Shown here in pieces: positions 47,297 to 57,299 of a stretch of 64,000 nucleotides of DNA; positions within the stretch are counted from its first letter, which is position 1; every line of letters starts with the position of its first letter. Under the pieces are notes generated by a model. It had not been told where the DNA came from. It did no database searches and worked only from the letters and a program-made list of their open reading frames with translations. The position numbers and the translations under genes are program-made. This DNA is from Liolophura sinensis (taxonomy: Eukaryota; Mollusca; Polyplacophora; Chitonida; Chitonidae): contig NC_088306.1 of assembly GCF_032854445.1 (NCBI RefSeq), forward strand, positions 19,811,764-19,875,763. Reading direction: 5' to 3'.

Positions 47297-47834
47297 TGAC
47301 GCCCACTGCGCGATTATCTGTGGGCAGGCGAACTGCGGCAAAACAGTCTTCGTGCTGGACCTGCTTGAGAGCCCTTTGCGCGGTTTCTTTCATCACATTG
47401 TGATCCTGTGCCCCACTCTTAAGCATAACGAGGCGTACCGGCGGCGATGGATGCAGTCTGACCCTGAGGTCTATTGTTTTGGCCCCGGCGAGCGGCTTAA
47501 CGACTGTCTGAGAGCTTTCTACAGATTGTTCGAGGGGGAGCCCACCCTATACATCATCGATGATTGTAGCGCGTTGGAGGCGATGAAGAAGAAACAAAAA
47601 ATGCTGTCATTCATGGCTTTCTCAGGCCGTCATGCAAAGCAAAGCGTCTGGGTCCTCACTCAGAAATACAACGCCGTCCTCAAAGACTTTCGCGAGCAGA
47701 CAAGGTGGGTGGCTTTATTCCACTGCAAAGATCGGCACTCGTTCAACGAATGCCTGGAGGAGAACCACATCATCGAGGCCGAGAGCGAAAAGGCAGAGGT
47801 TCGACAGAAGCTCAAGAACAATTCGCATTCCTAG
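47277..47834 (+). pseudogene. Polinton packaging ATPase (FtsK/HerA, A32-like), C-terminal frameshift
   Basis: The P-loop ATPase would pump DNA into the capsid. Walker A is GQANCGKT (residues 16-23 counted from 47,277) and Walker B is TLYIIDD (90-96). A following LTQKYN block and the conserved FSGRHAKQSVW and WVALFHCKD segments fit this family. The start is uncertain: the frame opens at TTG (47,277), overlapping the capsid stop, and no ATG precedes Walker A. Near 47,830 a 1-bp change ends the frame at LKNNSHS, while a shifted frame continues to a stop near 47,880. The catalytic motifs are intact, but the missing ATG and C-terminus make it doubtful as a gene. Confidence 0.82.
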
Positions 47835-47908
47835 CTCCTGCTAATGACTGATACACCCGCCACATCTAAGATTATATATTAGACGTAGGTGCCCTTTTCC
47901 AATGAAGC

Positions 47909-48508
47909 ATGGATACCGACGAGCTTATAATAGACGAGATTCTGGGCGCAGAGGAGGAGCCCAGCCGAAGTCAACAGCCCGGCCTAAGCCAACAGCCCGG
48001 CCGAAGCCAACAGCCCGACCCCAGCCAACAAGATGATGCACGGCAGCTCAGGGATAGGCTGGCGGCACTTGCGGTGGGTGGGCAGGCCAAGTGATATCTG
48101 GGAAAAGACGTAACAGCCGCTGAGATCGACGCCATGAGCGACGAAGACGTTGAAAGGCTGTACTCCCGGTACGAGGCTAAGCTCGGTGCGCGGATGGTTG
48201 ACGGTCTCGGAGGTATGTTCTTGAGATCATATGTAAGGGCGGCCAGCTGGCTCCTACCTATCCCACCCGAGAATCGACCAATGCTCATGGCACAGCTCGC
48301 CACCGACCCATTTGTTGAACAGGCGCTTAGCAGTGCTAGCTGCTGGCTATACTACTGCTATGGTAAGTACTTAGCACCGTTAACCATGGTGCTGACCACT
48401 GCTGAGCACTGCTCATTTGAACACCACTGCTGTCCTAGAAATGAGTCGTATGATCCAGAGGAACATGAGTACAACGAACCCGGAAGGCCGGAAGGAAGGA
48501 GGGGGTGA
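47909..48508 (+). pseudogene. small Polinton protein with Gln/Pro repeats, frameshifted
   Basis: It starts MDTDELIIDEILGAEEEPS, then has four tandem S-Q-Q-P-type repeats (SRSQQPGLSQQPGRSQQPD), then a helical segment. A frameshift near 48,094 leads into the second piece, which begins at 48,134 (MSDEDVERLYSRYEAKLGA) and has hydrophobic stretches (WLLPIPPENRPMLMAQL). The position right after the ATPase fits a virion accessory protein. No motif gives a function. Confidence 0.55.
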
Positions 48509-48803
48509 CAGCGGATTCTACGAATGACGGCCCTGCGAAGAATCCCCAAAAAGTCGCTCCGGGTCGAGCGGGTGCTGCAGCGAGAAAGGCCAAGGCTGAA
48601 AAGCTCAAGGACGAGCGTTATTAGGCGTTGCCAGCCTTGCAGTGCTAGTGTTGCTACGCGTGTGACGCAGCCGCTATACAGCACATGCACAAGGTGCAGA
48701 TATTAAGTCACAAAAAGATATCACGCCGCAAGAAAAGAATCTCCATTTGAATACACGTCGCGTCCCTTTCTATATAGAGCAGCATGTCTACTCCACCCGG
48801 TGA
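48505..48803 (+). pseudogene. remnant of a small basic Polinton ORF
   Basis: One frame reads an Ala/Lys-rich helix (GAAARKAKAEKLKDERY) before a stop near 48,623. A second frame from about 48,700 reads SQKDITPQEKNLHL and ends at 48,801-48,803, overlapping the start of the next gene by 20 bp. The middle is unreadable. The two parts may belong to one decayed single-span membrane protein; this is weak. Confidence 0.35.
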
Positions 48804-49023
48804 CGGAAAAGTGCTAGTCAACGCGGCCTACCACGCCGCTGTGGTCTCTCTCCTGGCTACTGGGTACGCTCGTCTCGGCAGGATGTTCCTGAAAGGAGCC
48901 CTCCCGAAGCTGGACTTAACACCCCGTGACGTCGGCATGGTCATTGCAGATGTAGGCCTGGCCATGTTTTCGAAGGAACTGCTAATTAAACAAGGGCTCC
49001 TTCCTCCCAATATAATCAAGTAG
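48784..49023 (+). CDS. small Polinton membrane-type protein (79 aa)
   Basis: The short frame is unbroken and starts MSTPPGDGKVLVNAAYHA. It has two hydrophobic segments (about 15-27 and 50-62) separated by a basic stretch. It ends 2 bp before the ATG of the next gene, so translation of the two is probably linked. I know it as a recurrent small Polinton ORF but not its function. Confidence 0.6.
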   Translation: MSTPPGDGKVLVNAAYHAAVVSLLATGYARLGRMFLKGALPKLDLTPRDVGMVIADVGLAMFSKELLIKQGLLPPNIIK

Positions 49024-49025
49024 TA

Positions 49026-49565
49026 ATGGCCTCCATCGCAATGATGATGGGCGGCGCCCTCGTAAACGCTTTGGCCTTCAGCGGGAGCAGCTATAAGTTT
49101 TCGATGCTGAGGAGTTCCGGTGTCGACGAAGAGCGGAGGCGCTATGACCGAGCTGTAGAGCAGCTCCAAGCCGCCCAGGAAAAAATGGGCCCAAAAGCGC
49201 ACTGAGCGCTTGGACTGGATCAACGATGAACTCCGCCGCCAGGGCCATGTTGTTCCGGGATGTCGACGCTGCAATCCGTGAGTATTCTAGGGTCTCGGGC
49301 AAAACTCTTACACGCGATGCACGCGACGCGTTGCTGGGCACAGCTCTCCGATTTCTATGTGCCTAGTGAAGATCAAAAACACCACGAGATGACCTTCGTC
49401 ATCCTGGGAATGTGTGTGGTTGGGGGTGTGAGTTACGGAATCGCAAAACTCACCAAGTATTCCGAACTGACTGTACCGGACTCACCATCGAGCTCCTCGC
49501 CGTATGGCAGGCACAATCTTAGTAGTGAGGTGGTTCTGCGCACGCAAATACGCCCCGACGATTAA
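49026..49565 (+). pseudogene. Polinton coiled-coil protein with C-terminal membrane helix, frameshifted
   Basis: It starts MASIAMMMGGALVNALAFSG (49,026). A charged helix (VDEERRRYDRAVEQLQAAQ) follows, then a frameshift near 49,185 (WINDELRRQGHVV in the next frame) and a further one near 49,250. The end (LSDFYVPSEDQKHHEMTF) contains a single hydrophobic span (VILGMCVVGGVSYGIA) and runs to 49,565. It overlaps the region before the integrase start. A virion-associated role is inferred from position only. Confidence 0.55.
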
Positions 49566-49617
49566 CATCTTTTTTCGTCGCAAATCTGTTAGAGGGCTGC
49601 TAGAATACCTTGATGAC

Positions 49618-50418
49618 ATGGCTAGTAAGGTGTCTGCTCGCCTGGCTAATATCTACTACAGCCCTCGTGGGTACTGCAAGGGCCGCGCGGCCATCCAGAA
49701 ACTTGCCACTGCGGCTAAAGTCTCCGAAGATGTGGTCCGGGCATGGCTGGAAAAGCAGGCTATCTGGCAGATATACTTGCCCCGTCCCCGAAAAATACCG
49801 AGGCCTATGTTCGATGTTTCCACTCCGAACGACATCCACCAAGCCGATCTTCTATTTCTACCACATGATCGGAGAGGCCGAAAGCTGTATAAGTACGCGC
49901 TGACAGTTGTTGACAAGGAAGAGGAACCTCTGGCTGCTAAAGATTCCAAAGAAGTCGCTGATGCTCTCTCTCGCATTTACAAGCGGGGACCCCTGAGATG
50001 GACTAAGCTTCTCCAAGTTGACCCTGGGCGCGAGTTCATGGGTGCAGTGAGCCAACTGCTGGCCAAACACGATGTCACAGTCCGCCGAGACCGCGTGGAT
50101 ATCTACCGAAACCAAGGCATAGTGGAGCGTTTCAACCGTACTCTGGCTGAGCGGCTCTTTGGACATCAGTACGCCCAGGAGATGCGCCTCCCTCCCGAAC
50201 ATCGGTCTACTGAATGGGTGGCTCGGCTGCCCTCTGTTGTGGCTGCTCTGAATAACGAGACAACGAGACTGATCGGTAAAAAGCCGAAAGACGCCATCAA
50301 GGCACAAGAGGTGCCCCATAAGCCTTCCTCGACGGTTCCAGGTCGTCCCGTTGGACTTGATGAGCGGAAGATCCCCGAGGGTGTTGGTGTTCGTTATCTC
50401 TATCAGCCTGCTATGTAG
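49618..50418 (+). CDS. Polinton integrase (retroviral-type, D,D,E), C-terminally truncated
   Basis: The integrase joins the element ends to host DNA. The frame is open from 49,504; the Met at 49,618 (MASKVSARLANIYYSPRGY) is the likely start. A Zn/HTH-like N-terminal region precedes the core. The catalytic triad is the Asp in DIHQADLLF (residue 77), the Asp in LLQVDPGREF (135) and the Glu in GIVERFNRT (170), with the last two 34 residues apart. Compared with family expectation a short block after the first beta strand (ALTVVD) seems deleted, and the protein stops at VRYLYQPAM, before the usual chromodomain-like C-terminal region. It is intact in frame but probably inactive. Confidence 0.8.
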   Translation: MASKVSARLANIYYSPRGYCKGRAAIQKLATAAKVSEDVVRAWLEKQAIWQIYLPRPRKIPRPMFDVSTPNDIHQADLLFLPHDRRGRKLYKYALTVVDKEEEPLAAKDSKEVADALSRIYKRGPLRWTKLLQVDPGREFMGAVSQLLAKHDVTVRRDRVDIYRNQGIVERFNRTLAERLFGHQYAQEMRLPPEHRSTEWVARLPSVVAALNNETTRLIGKKPKDAIKAQEVPHKPSSTVPGRPVGLDERKIPEGVGVRYLYQPAM

Positions 50419-50420
50419 AT

Positions 50421-51116
50421 CATTACTTCCTCACCAGATTTGGCGGAATCCCAGTCGTACATTTTACTGTCATACAGACAGCGATTACACTGGCTTAATA
50501 ACTTTATATTTATACTACGAGTCTATGCGTGTAGTAACCTACTACTCACCATGCCAGTCTCGAGATCACGTATGAGTAATTTACCTGGAGCACTACTTGA
50601 GGTGTAAAGTCGGAGTTTTCACAATTTAGCGTCACCCCACCGAATCCGGTGGTGGGTGTTGATGGACTGTTTCTTGGGGATTCCCTACGAGTGTAGCTGT
50701 TTAAAGACTGACGTTTGGTAGAGAATCTAGCTACTGACAACTTGTTAAAGTGTCACCTTGATTCCTGCCAGTGTTCATAGAGATCGAGACAACTGTGGAC
50801 GAGATGATACTGAAGAGATGTGTTATTTATGTAACATGTACTGACTATTCCACCAATTTCGGTGTATTCTGTTTTTGTCCTAGCAGTCAATGCCTCAATC
50901 TCATATAACTACAGAGGCCTGTTTATGACCTTGGAAATCGGCTACATATGGAGATGTATATTATTAAATCTGAATTGAACATACCACCAATTATGCTGAT
51001 AATTGTTTCATTATCTAGTTTATTATGCCGTGACTCCTTTTCACTATATTAGGAACTGGAAGACTATAGAAGCTTACCCTGCCTATCTGGTACCTCGAAG
51101 ATGATAGAAGCACTGT
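50421..51116. other. no gene recognised
   Basis: A/T-rich sequence with short frames only. 'ccaccgaatccggtggtggg' at 50,638-50,657 is a small palindrome. I see no terminal repeat that could mark the right end of the Polinton. Confidence 0.5.
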
Positions 51117-52407
51117 ATATAAACTGACAGCCAAAAGAAACTTTACAAAGAGTGCAAATCAATTTATTTTGCCAAAGCAAAAAACAGGATGACTGAAGTT
51201 TAACATATAGAAAAAAACAATGACTTTAGATATTGAAAGTCTTGAGTAACAACGGACAAAGCCGCCCTCAAATCAATTTACAAGTGAAAAAACAGAACAG
51301 GGGTAGAAAAATAACCATTCCATCTTGGTTAACAATGGGCAGCGTATACAAAGAGTTGATTATTTTTGAAACCAGTTAATATCAAAACCAATCAATATCG
51401 CGTGTGGTCACCCCTTGCCACGTTCGTTGGCGTCCAGGAAGTTCTGCACAACTCGAGCTGTATGGGGTCTGGCATTGTCATGATGGTAGAGGACACCATG
51501 TGGCTGCTGCTGAAGGCATGACAGGACATCAGGACGTAGAATTTCATCCACGTAACGTTGAGCTGTTAGGTTCCCGTAGATGATGACCAATGGTGTCCGT
51601 TCCTCTACACAAATCCAACTCCACACCATCACGCTGCCGGCACCAAATGGTACCACCTCCTGGACACATGACGCAGCCGTTCGTTCGCTTCTTCGATAGT
51701 AAACTAGTTGTCTGCCATCGGCTCGGAACAGGCAGAAGCGGCTTTCATCCGTGAAAACAACACGATGCCAACGGCGTACAATTCGAGCCCATCGCAACCT
51801 CTGGCGACGATGTTCGGCTGTCAACAACTGCCCTCTGAATGGTTGATGGGCCCTAATTCCGTCTGATTCAACATGACGTCACTGTCAGGAAGATAACTGA
51901 TTGAAGATGACGTCATTGTCAGGAAGCGGTTCCTCAGGTGTAAGGTGCGCAGGTACCCATATTCTCTGGACGTAGTTACCCTAGGCCTGCCTCTTCTTGG
52001 CCTGTCCCATGTCTGCCCTGCCTGTCTGTAAGGTTGCATCAAGTTTGACACAGTTTGACACAGCCGAAGGTCCATGGATACCATACCCAGGGCCCTCTCG
52101 CATTGTTTTGGAGTCAATCGAGGCATTACTCTGGTGGTTTTTAGTCAGTGTGCAAGTCCAGCACATTGTGTGTAACGTTTTAATACACTTATTACATGTG
52201 CAATTACGGCCATGCATGGGTCACGTGATTTTTCAACTTTCTTTGTTGTCTCAAAACAAATTCGCGAGGGCGTACATGACGCTTATCGCACATGGGAATA
52301 GACTTCGTACAATGTTTTCCTACAATAATTTGGTATTAATTTCCTGAAAAGGCTGATTAAATTTAACTCACGGAGTTGTAAAGTTTCTTTTGGCCGTCAG
52401 TTTATAT
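51117..52407 (-). mobile_element. Tc1/mariner-type element, internally deleted
   Basis: Terminal inverted repeats of about 32 bp: 'atataaactgacagccaaaa' begins at 51,117 and its reverse complement, with one mismatch in the compared core, ends at 52,407. The element is 1.29 kb and encodes a broken transposase on the minus strand. Flanking TA is present in the surrounding TATA-rich bases, but the exact duplication is unclear. Confidence 0.82.
51408..52126 (-). pseudogene. Tc1-like transposase, deleted
   Basis: The N-terminal piece (52,126-51,821) starts MPRLTPKQCERALGMVSM and keeps a helix-turn-helix plus AT-hook-like part (RPRRGRPRVTTSREYGYL). The second helix-turn-helix region is replaced by a short duplicated block (51,871-51,923). 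The catalytic piece (from 51,827) has VVFTDESRF (first Asp) and HHDNARPHTARVVQNFL (second Asp). It stops at NERGKG, before the third acidic residue. The protein is therefore inactive. Confidence 0.85.
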
Positions 52408-52499
52408 GTATTGAACTTATTCAAGCGTCTTCGTGTTTCTTTGTTTCATCTTGTGTAAAGCCTATCGCTGATCTGGGAGTTCAACAAGCCAGTTGTTTC

Positions 52500-53065
52500 A
52501 CATCTTTACTCTCCGATAGTGGTACCCTTATACCACTGACTAAAAACACGTCTATCTTATATAGCCGCTAAATGCCGCAAATGATTGCGTATCTCCGGAA
52601 ACAAATCAGTTTCACACTTGGCAAGACATGTATTTACCCAATTTAAATGACTCTTCTGCATAACGCTCTCCTATTCTTTGGCCAGGAAAACGAAATTTTA
52701 TGCAATCATAGCAATAATTCACGTAGCGTATGCTTATGAGACACAACTGACTTAACAATGCACTTTTCTACAGGCCAGCGAAAATATTGCTGTTCCTGTC
52801 ATCTCTATCAGCTGTTATAGTCTGGTGATTGCTTACTTCCGCTGTTCGAAAAACAGCTGTCAAGTTCAAATTTTTTGGATGAAGATGGCAAGCGTTTCTT
52901 GACATCCAGCATACTCTCGGAATTCAAAAACCAAGTGAGAGGTACTTCGATTACATCGGAACGTGTTTTGTAAACAAATTGGAATAAAAACGGTCATTAC
53001 ATCATCTGCAACCAAACCATCACAGCTATTCAAAACCAATTTTAAATTTCTGTAGGAATCTCTGT
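52500..53065. repeat. old, diverged tRNA-His satellite unit without tRNA
   Basis: It follows the unit order ('ccgcaaatgattgcgtatctcc', 'cacacttggcaagacatg', 'gactcttctgcataacgc', 'aaaaccaagtgagaggtac') with many changes. Where the tRNA should lie (about 53,040) the sequence is unrelated. It lies on the far side of the Polinton from the young array. Confidence 0.75.
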
Positions 53066-53273
53066 AAATCGACCGCCGACGTATGCATAGTTTCACAGTC
53101 GCCGCAGCTCGTAGATAGCCGCCTGCGTGAGATATTAAAATATGACAGAAGTATATACATATATGCATTTGTGTCATTTCTAATGTTCTCTTACATAATT
53201 CTGTATGAGGGTGTGAGAGTGTTCAGCTGGTCAGCGCAATCGTTGGATACGAAGGTGCGAGGGTAGCTTTACA

Positions 53274-53868
53274 TGTCCGCTGTAGAGAAACGGAAAACAA
53301 AGCTGAAGCGTTCTTCTGAGACTGGCTATGTAAACGTTACTCAGGTTGAAAATGATAAACCGACATCACACACTGATTCAGAAAAAACCCACAGAAAAAC
53401 CAGGTGAAAAATTCAGTCTGAACTGGACTATATTAAGGCTGAAATCCTGTCTATTAAGAAAACTCTCTCTAATGCGGTCACTATGAATTCAAGTCCAGCT
53501 CATGTTGGCTTCCTCTCTGGTCGTACGTGGGAAGGTTTGGCAGCAACCTGCGGATGGCTATGCCCGGTTTCCACCCACCATAATGCTGGCCGCCGTCATA
53601 TAAGAGTAATATTCTTGAGTACGGCGTAAAACACAAATCAAATAAATAAATAAATATTAAGGAAACTATGAATGCTCGTAGTAGTTATAGGCAACAGCAC
53701 ACACAGAAAAGTGGTTGTTACAACTGCCGGAAATCAAGAATGAGTAACTGTAAACACTGTTGGTCGTGTGGGAGTGGTGGCCACTCCGGGTCCAGTGCCC
53801 AAGGCGACTGGGAAATGATCAGTGGGCTCTGTCAAGGGAAAGACAGCAGTCCAGGGACTATAAAGTGA
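53274..53868 (+). pseudogene. Gypsy Gag remnant
   Basis: The start MSAVEKRKTKLKRSSETGY (53,274) is basic. A coiled-coil-like stretch (SELDYIKAEILSIKKTLS) follows after a frameshift. A SINE (53,474-53,656) then interrupts it. Beyond the SINE the frame MNARSSYRQQHTQKSG leads into CYNCRKSRMSNCKHCWSC, a Cys-rich nucleocapsid-type motif. Assignment of the first part to the same gene is tentative. Confidence 0.5.
53474..53656 (+). mobile_element. SINE, 3' part, inserted in the Gypsy element
   Basis: It begins 'gcggtcactatgaattc' and ends in 'cttgagtacggcgtaaaaca' followed by (aaat)n. The central part ('gtccagctcatgttggcttc') is shared with the repeats at 62,130 and 63,975. I recall this tail from mollusc SINEs. 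No tRNA-like head is visible here. Confidence 0.7.
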
Positions 53869-53896
53869 ACTCTCACAGAAGCCGCCTGCCGCAAAT

Positions 53897-54619
53897 GTGT
53901 TTTATGTTGGCCACTGTGTGCACCCATCAAAGAGGGTTAAAGTTGCTAAATTGATTGGTAACAGGTGTATTGCTACATGTATCATTAATGACGATAAAAC
54001 TAGTTTCTTACGGGATACAGGAGCTCAGGTTAGTTTGATATCTCATGACTGGGTAAAACAAAATTTACCAGGTACTGTTGTCAAACCTATCAGTGAATTG
54101 AGTGATGGTGATTTTCACATACAAGCTGCAAATGGTACTGTCATGCCATACGAAGGATGATTAGAACTTAAACTGAGTCTTGGTACTGTGAAAACAAGTA
54201 ATTGTGTAATTGTGCCTGTTTTAGTTAGCCGAGAACAGTTGTCTAACCCTGTTAATGGATTTAATGTGATTTCACAATTTTTTGATACTGGTATGTGCAG
54301 CCTGAAAGATGCATTTCATGGTTTGAGCTCGATTGAAACAGTTGTCGGATGTATGCAGACTGAACATGAGGATTTGGGTGAAATCTGTAATCTGTCTGTA
54401 GGACAGAAAAATGTTTGTATTCCTAAAGGTAAAACTGTGCAAATTTATTGTCGAGTACACACTGGTCCAATAACCAAAACCATGCCTGTGTTGTTTGAAC
54501 CTGACTCAGAGGTTAGATGGCCAGATGGAAGTAACATGAGTGATATTGTAGCTAAGTTACAATACCAGTTCACAACTCTAGTAATCATGATGTATTGCTA
54601 CCTCATAGGACATTGCTAG
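53897..54619 (+). pseudogene. Gypsy aspartic protease and linker, one stop codon
   Basis: The retropepsin active site DTGAQVSLIS lies about 43 residues into the frame (near 54,016-54,048). An in-frame TGA at 54,158-54,160 separates it from the rest of the domain (LSLGTVKTSNCVIVPVLV). The remaining stretch to 54,619 has no recognisable motif. Retropepsins act as dimers on the element polyprotein. Confidence 0.72.
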
Positions 54620-54774
54620 GATGTTGGTATTTTGTAGATGCCATCTCCGCTGTGCAGCGGGATTCACTCAAAAGTACCAGTCAGTCCTGTGATCCTGGCG
54701 CTAGTTGAGAACCGCCAGTTGACTTAAGTCACTTGACACAAGATCAGCAAGATATTAGATGTGACCCAAGTTTG

Positions 54775-55800
54775 AAGATGACAATCAGGTTAAGGGACAA
54801 CAAACCTGTGTCCAAAACTTACACCTCTATACCTCGAGCGTTGTACGAAGAGGTGAAAGCACATCTTCAAGACTTGCTAAATAAATGTTGAATATCCAAG
54901 TCGTATTAACCCTACTCGTCACCAGTTGTATGTGCGAGGAAGAAGTGTGGTGGACTACAGGGAGTTCAACAAGTTGCACATCGTCAACCCATGCCACGCA
55001 TTCAGGACGCTGTCAACAGTCTGCAGGGTAGCTCAGTGTTTAGCCTGCTTGACCAAGGTAAAGCTTATCATCAAGGGTTCATGGACGACGCAAGTTAACA
55101 CACCACTGCTTTCGTGAGGCCATGGGGGTTCTATGAATGGAACAGAATCCCCTTTGGATTAACCAATGGACCAGCGGCGTTCCAGCGATGTATGGAAGAG
55201 TGTCTGGAAGGACTGCGTGACGAAATCTCCCTTTCATATTTCGATGATGTGTTGGTGCACTGTAAAACGTTTGATGAAGAAGTACAAAAATGGTTCTCTG
55301 TCGTTACGGAATCAAGTTGCGCCCAGATAAACGTGAGATGTTTAAGAGGGACGTTCGGTACCTTGGAATGGTTGAGTCGGAAGACTGCTACAAAATAAAT
55401 CTATCTGGTGTTGCGTTGAAGGATGTTAAACCCGTAAAGGACAGGTGTCCGAAAGTATATCCCAAACTTTTCGAAGGTCGTAAAGCCACTATACGGCCTG
55501 TTAAAGATTAATTCACCCTCATTCGAGAAGAAAGCAAAGGCCCGTGTGAAGAAGTCACACTGGACACTGACACTGGACAAATAATTGTATGGACCTTTTC
55601 ATTCTGTTCAAAGATGCTTCCGGTGACGGACTTGGAGCTGTCCTATACCAGTACCAAGATGGAAGTCTTAGGGCGATTGGTTTTGGATCACGAACTTTTA
55701 GCCTGGCAGAACGGATCTATCATCTCCATTCAGGAAAACTTGAGTTCCTTGCTTTGATGAGTTGATGAGTTCACAGAGGAGTGTTCATTAGACACTGTTG
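54775..55800 (+). pseudogene. Gypsy reverse transcriptase and RNase H, many breaks
   Basis: Fragments in order: an N-terminal finger piece (SKTYTSIPRALYEEVKAHL), [35 protein letters not shown] and YFDDVLVHC (catalytic Asp pair near 55,239). Frameshifts near 54,885, 55,060 and 55,290 follow. The RNase H start KDASGDGLGAVLYQYQDGS lies near 55,606. No frame spans more than about 95 residues. Confidence 0.75.
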
Positions 55801-56029
55801 ATGCTGTGGTGAAGTCAGTTCTAGTTGAACTAGTAATCGGACTTCTGTGTTCTGTTAGCGTGGACTTTGGGGACAATACCCGTTCCCCAGGGGAAGATAT
55901 TCCAAAGTTGTCAGCGTGTGATTTACAAACGGCTCAAGAGAAGGATAGCATTATCAGCAAGTTTCTACGCTTCAAACAGAGAGGGTTGGATAAACGTCCA
56001 AAAGACTGTGATTTGAGCTCTCCAAGGCT

Positions 56030-57072
56030 ATGCGTAGAGAGTGGGAAAAATTGGAAGTCGATGCTGATGGGCTGCTGCTTCGGAAAACAACCACCCGAAA
56101 TCAATTCATGTTGCCGCTTGAGTTTCGAGATCTCGTCTACCAACAGCTGCATAATGAGATGGAACATCTGGGACCAGAACGGGTAACAGACCTTACCGTG
56201 ACCGATTTTATTGGCCACTGATGCAAAGTGATATAGAACGGTACTTCACCAAGACTTGTGAATGCGTCAAACAGAAGAAATCAAACATTCCAAGCTCCTC
56301 TTGGTACATTGACTGCAAGGTATCCGTTTAAAGTGATCTCAGTTGATTTTCTACACCTTGAGAAAAGTAAATGTGACTTTGAATACATCCTTGTTGTGGT
56401 TGACGGTTTTACCAGATTTGCTCAAGCCTATCCGACGAAGAACAAATCTGCAAAAACAATCGCTTCAAAGTTGTTTAATGAATTCTTCCTGAAATATGGA
56501 TTTCCTACCCGAATACACTATGATCAGGGAAGTGAATTCGAGAATCACCTGTTTCGGGAGTTGTCCAGGATCACAGTCGCAAGTTCCCGCACGACCCCCA
56601 CATCATCCCCAAGGGAACGGACAGGCTGATGCCAGAGGAACAAAAATCAAACTGGAAAGACTCACTAGCGAAGGTTATTCGTGCATACAATTGCACCCGC
56701 AGCGATGCGACAAGATTATCGACGTTCTTTTTGTTATTTGGTCGCTCACCGAGACTTCCTATTGACACCAGGTTTGCTTTATCGTCTGAAGTGGAATATG
56801 GGAATCACTCCGATTACGTTGCCCGTTGGAGGAAAGATCTTCACGATGCTTATGCTCGTGCTTCGAAGGCTTCCATGAAACAATCGAGGTACAACCAACA
56901 GAATCATTACAAGAAATTCTACGCCAGTCGTCTCGTTCCTGGTGATCGCGTGCTAGTTCGTAGCCTGACCCCAATGGGGGACCTGGGAACTCCGAGCCCA
57001 CTGGGAACACAAAATCACGACAACATAGAGAAAACTCTGTCCATGAAGGAATACCGCATCGAAATATGCTGA
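56030..57072 (+). pseudogene. Gypsy integrase, broken
   Basis: The N-terminal zinc-binding part is partly visible (LHNEMEHLGPERV, then CECVKQKK after a stop near 56,219). The core has SVDFLHL (first Asp) and YDQGSEFEN (second Asp). The third acidic residue region (HHPQGNGQADARGTK) is altered at a frameshift near 56,610, so the Glu is not evident. The C-terminal part (EEQKSNWKDSLAKVIRAYN, FLLFGRSPRLPID) runs to 57,072. Confidence 0.75.
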
Positions 57073-57299
57073 TGCCTTGTGACAGTCTTCTTTTGGAGTC
57101 TTCCAAAACAGCTGAACCAAAGAAGACAAAGACCAGCAAGGTTACAAGAAAATGCACTACAACCAGTGACATCGAGCCTAGCTCTGTGCGAGAGTATCAT
57201 CAGATGACAGTGCATCGTCTGACAGTGATGACGCGAGTTCTGGTGAACCGAGCAGCCGATACCCACATCGCAAAAGGAGACCACCAACAATGTTGACCT

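Larger units (their letters stand above)
40309..50420. mobile_element. decayed Polinton/Maverick (adintovirus-like) element
   Basis: The element is recognised by co-linear genes for an integrase (D,D,E), an FtsK/HerA-type packaging ATPase, a double-jelly-roll type major capsid protein and several small hydrophobic virion-type proteins. Genes on the left are mainly on the minus strand and those on the right on the plus strand. Almost every gene carries frameshifts, and an internal tandem duplication (42,817-45,906) disrupts the middle. No family-B DNA polymerase, adenain-like protease or terminal inverted repeat was seen, so the element is incomplete or was truncated on insertion. Base composition is clearly GC-richer than the A/T-rich tRNA satellite around it. 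Confidence 0.85.
53274..57299 (+). mobile_element. Ty3/Gypsy-type LTR retrotransposon, decayed, interrupted by a SINE
   Basis: On the plus strand, in order: a Gag remnant with Cys/His motif, aspartic protease (DTGAQVSLIS), reverse transcriptase (YFDD), RNase H (KDASGDGLGAVL) and integrase (SVDF, YDQGSEFEN). This order with the integrase last is typical of Ty3/Gypsy. Every domain is split by stops or frameshifts. I could not identify long terminal repeats or a primer-binding site. Confidence 0.82.

Noticed and set aside
50421-51116. Possible right terminal repeat of the Polinton
   Set aside because: I compared it by eye with 39,371-40,300 and found no matching inverted sequence.
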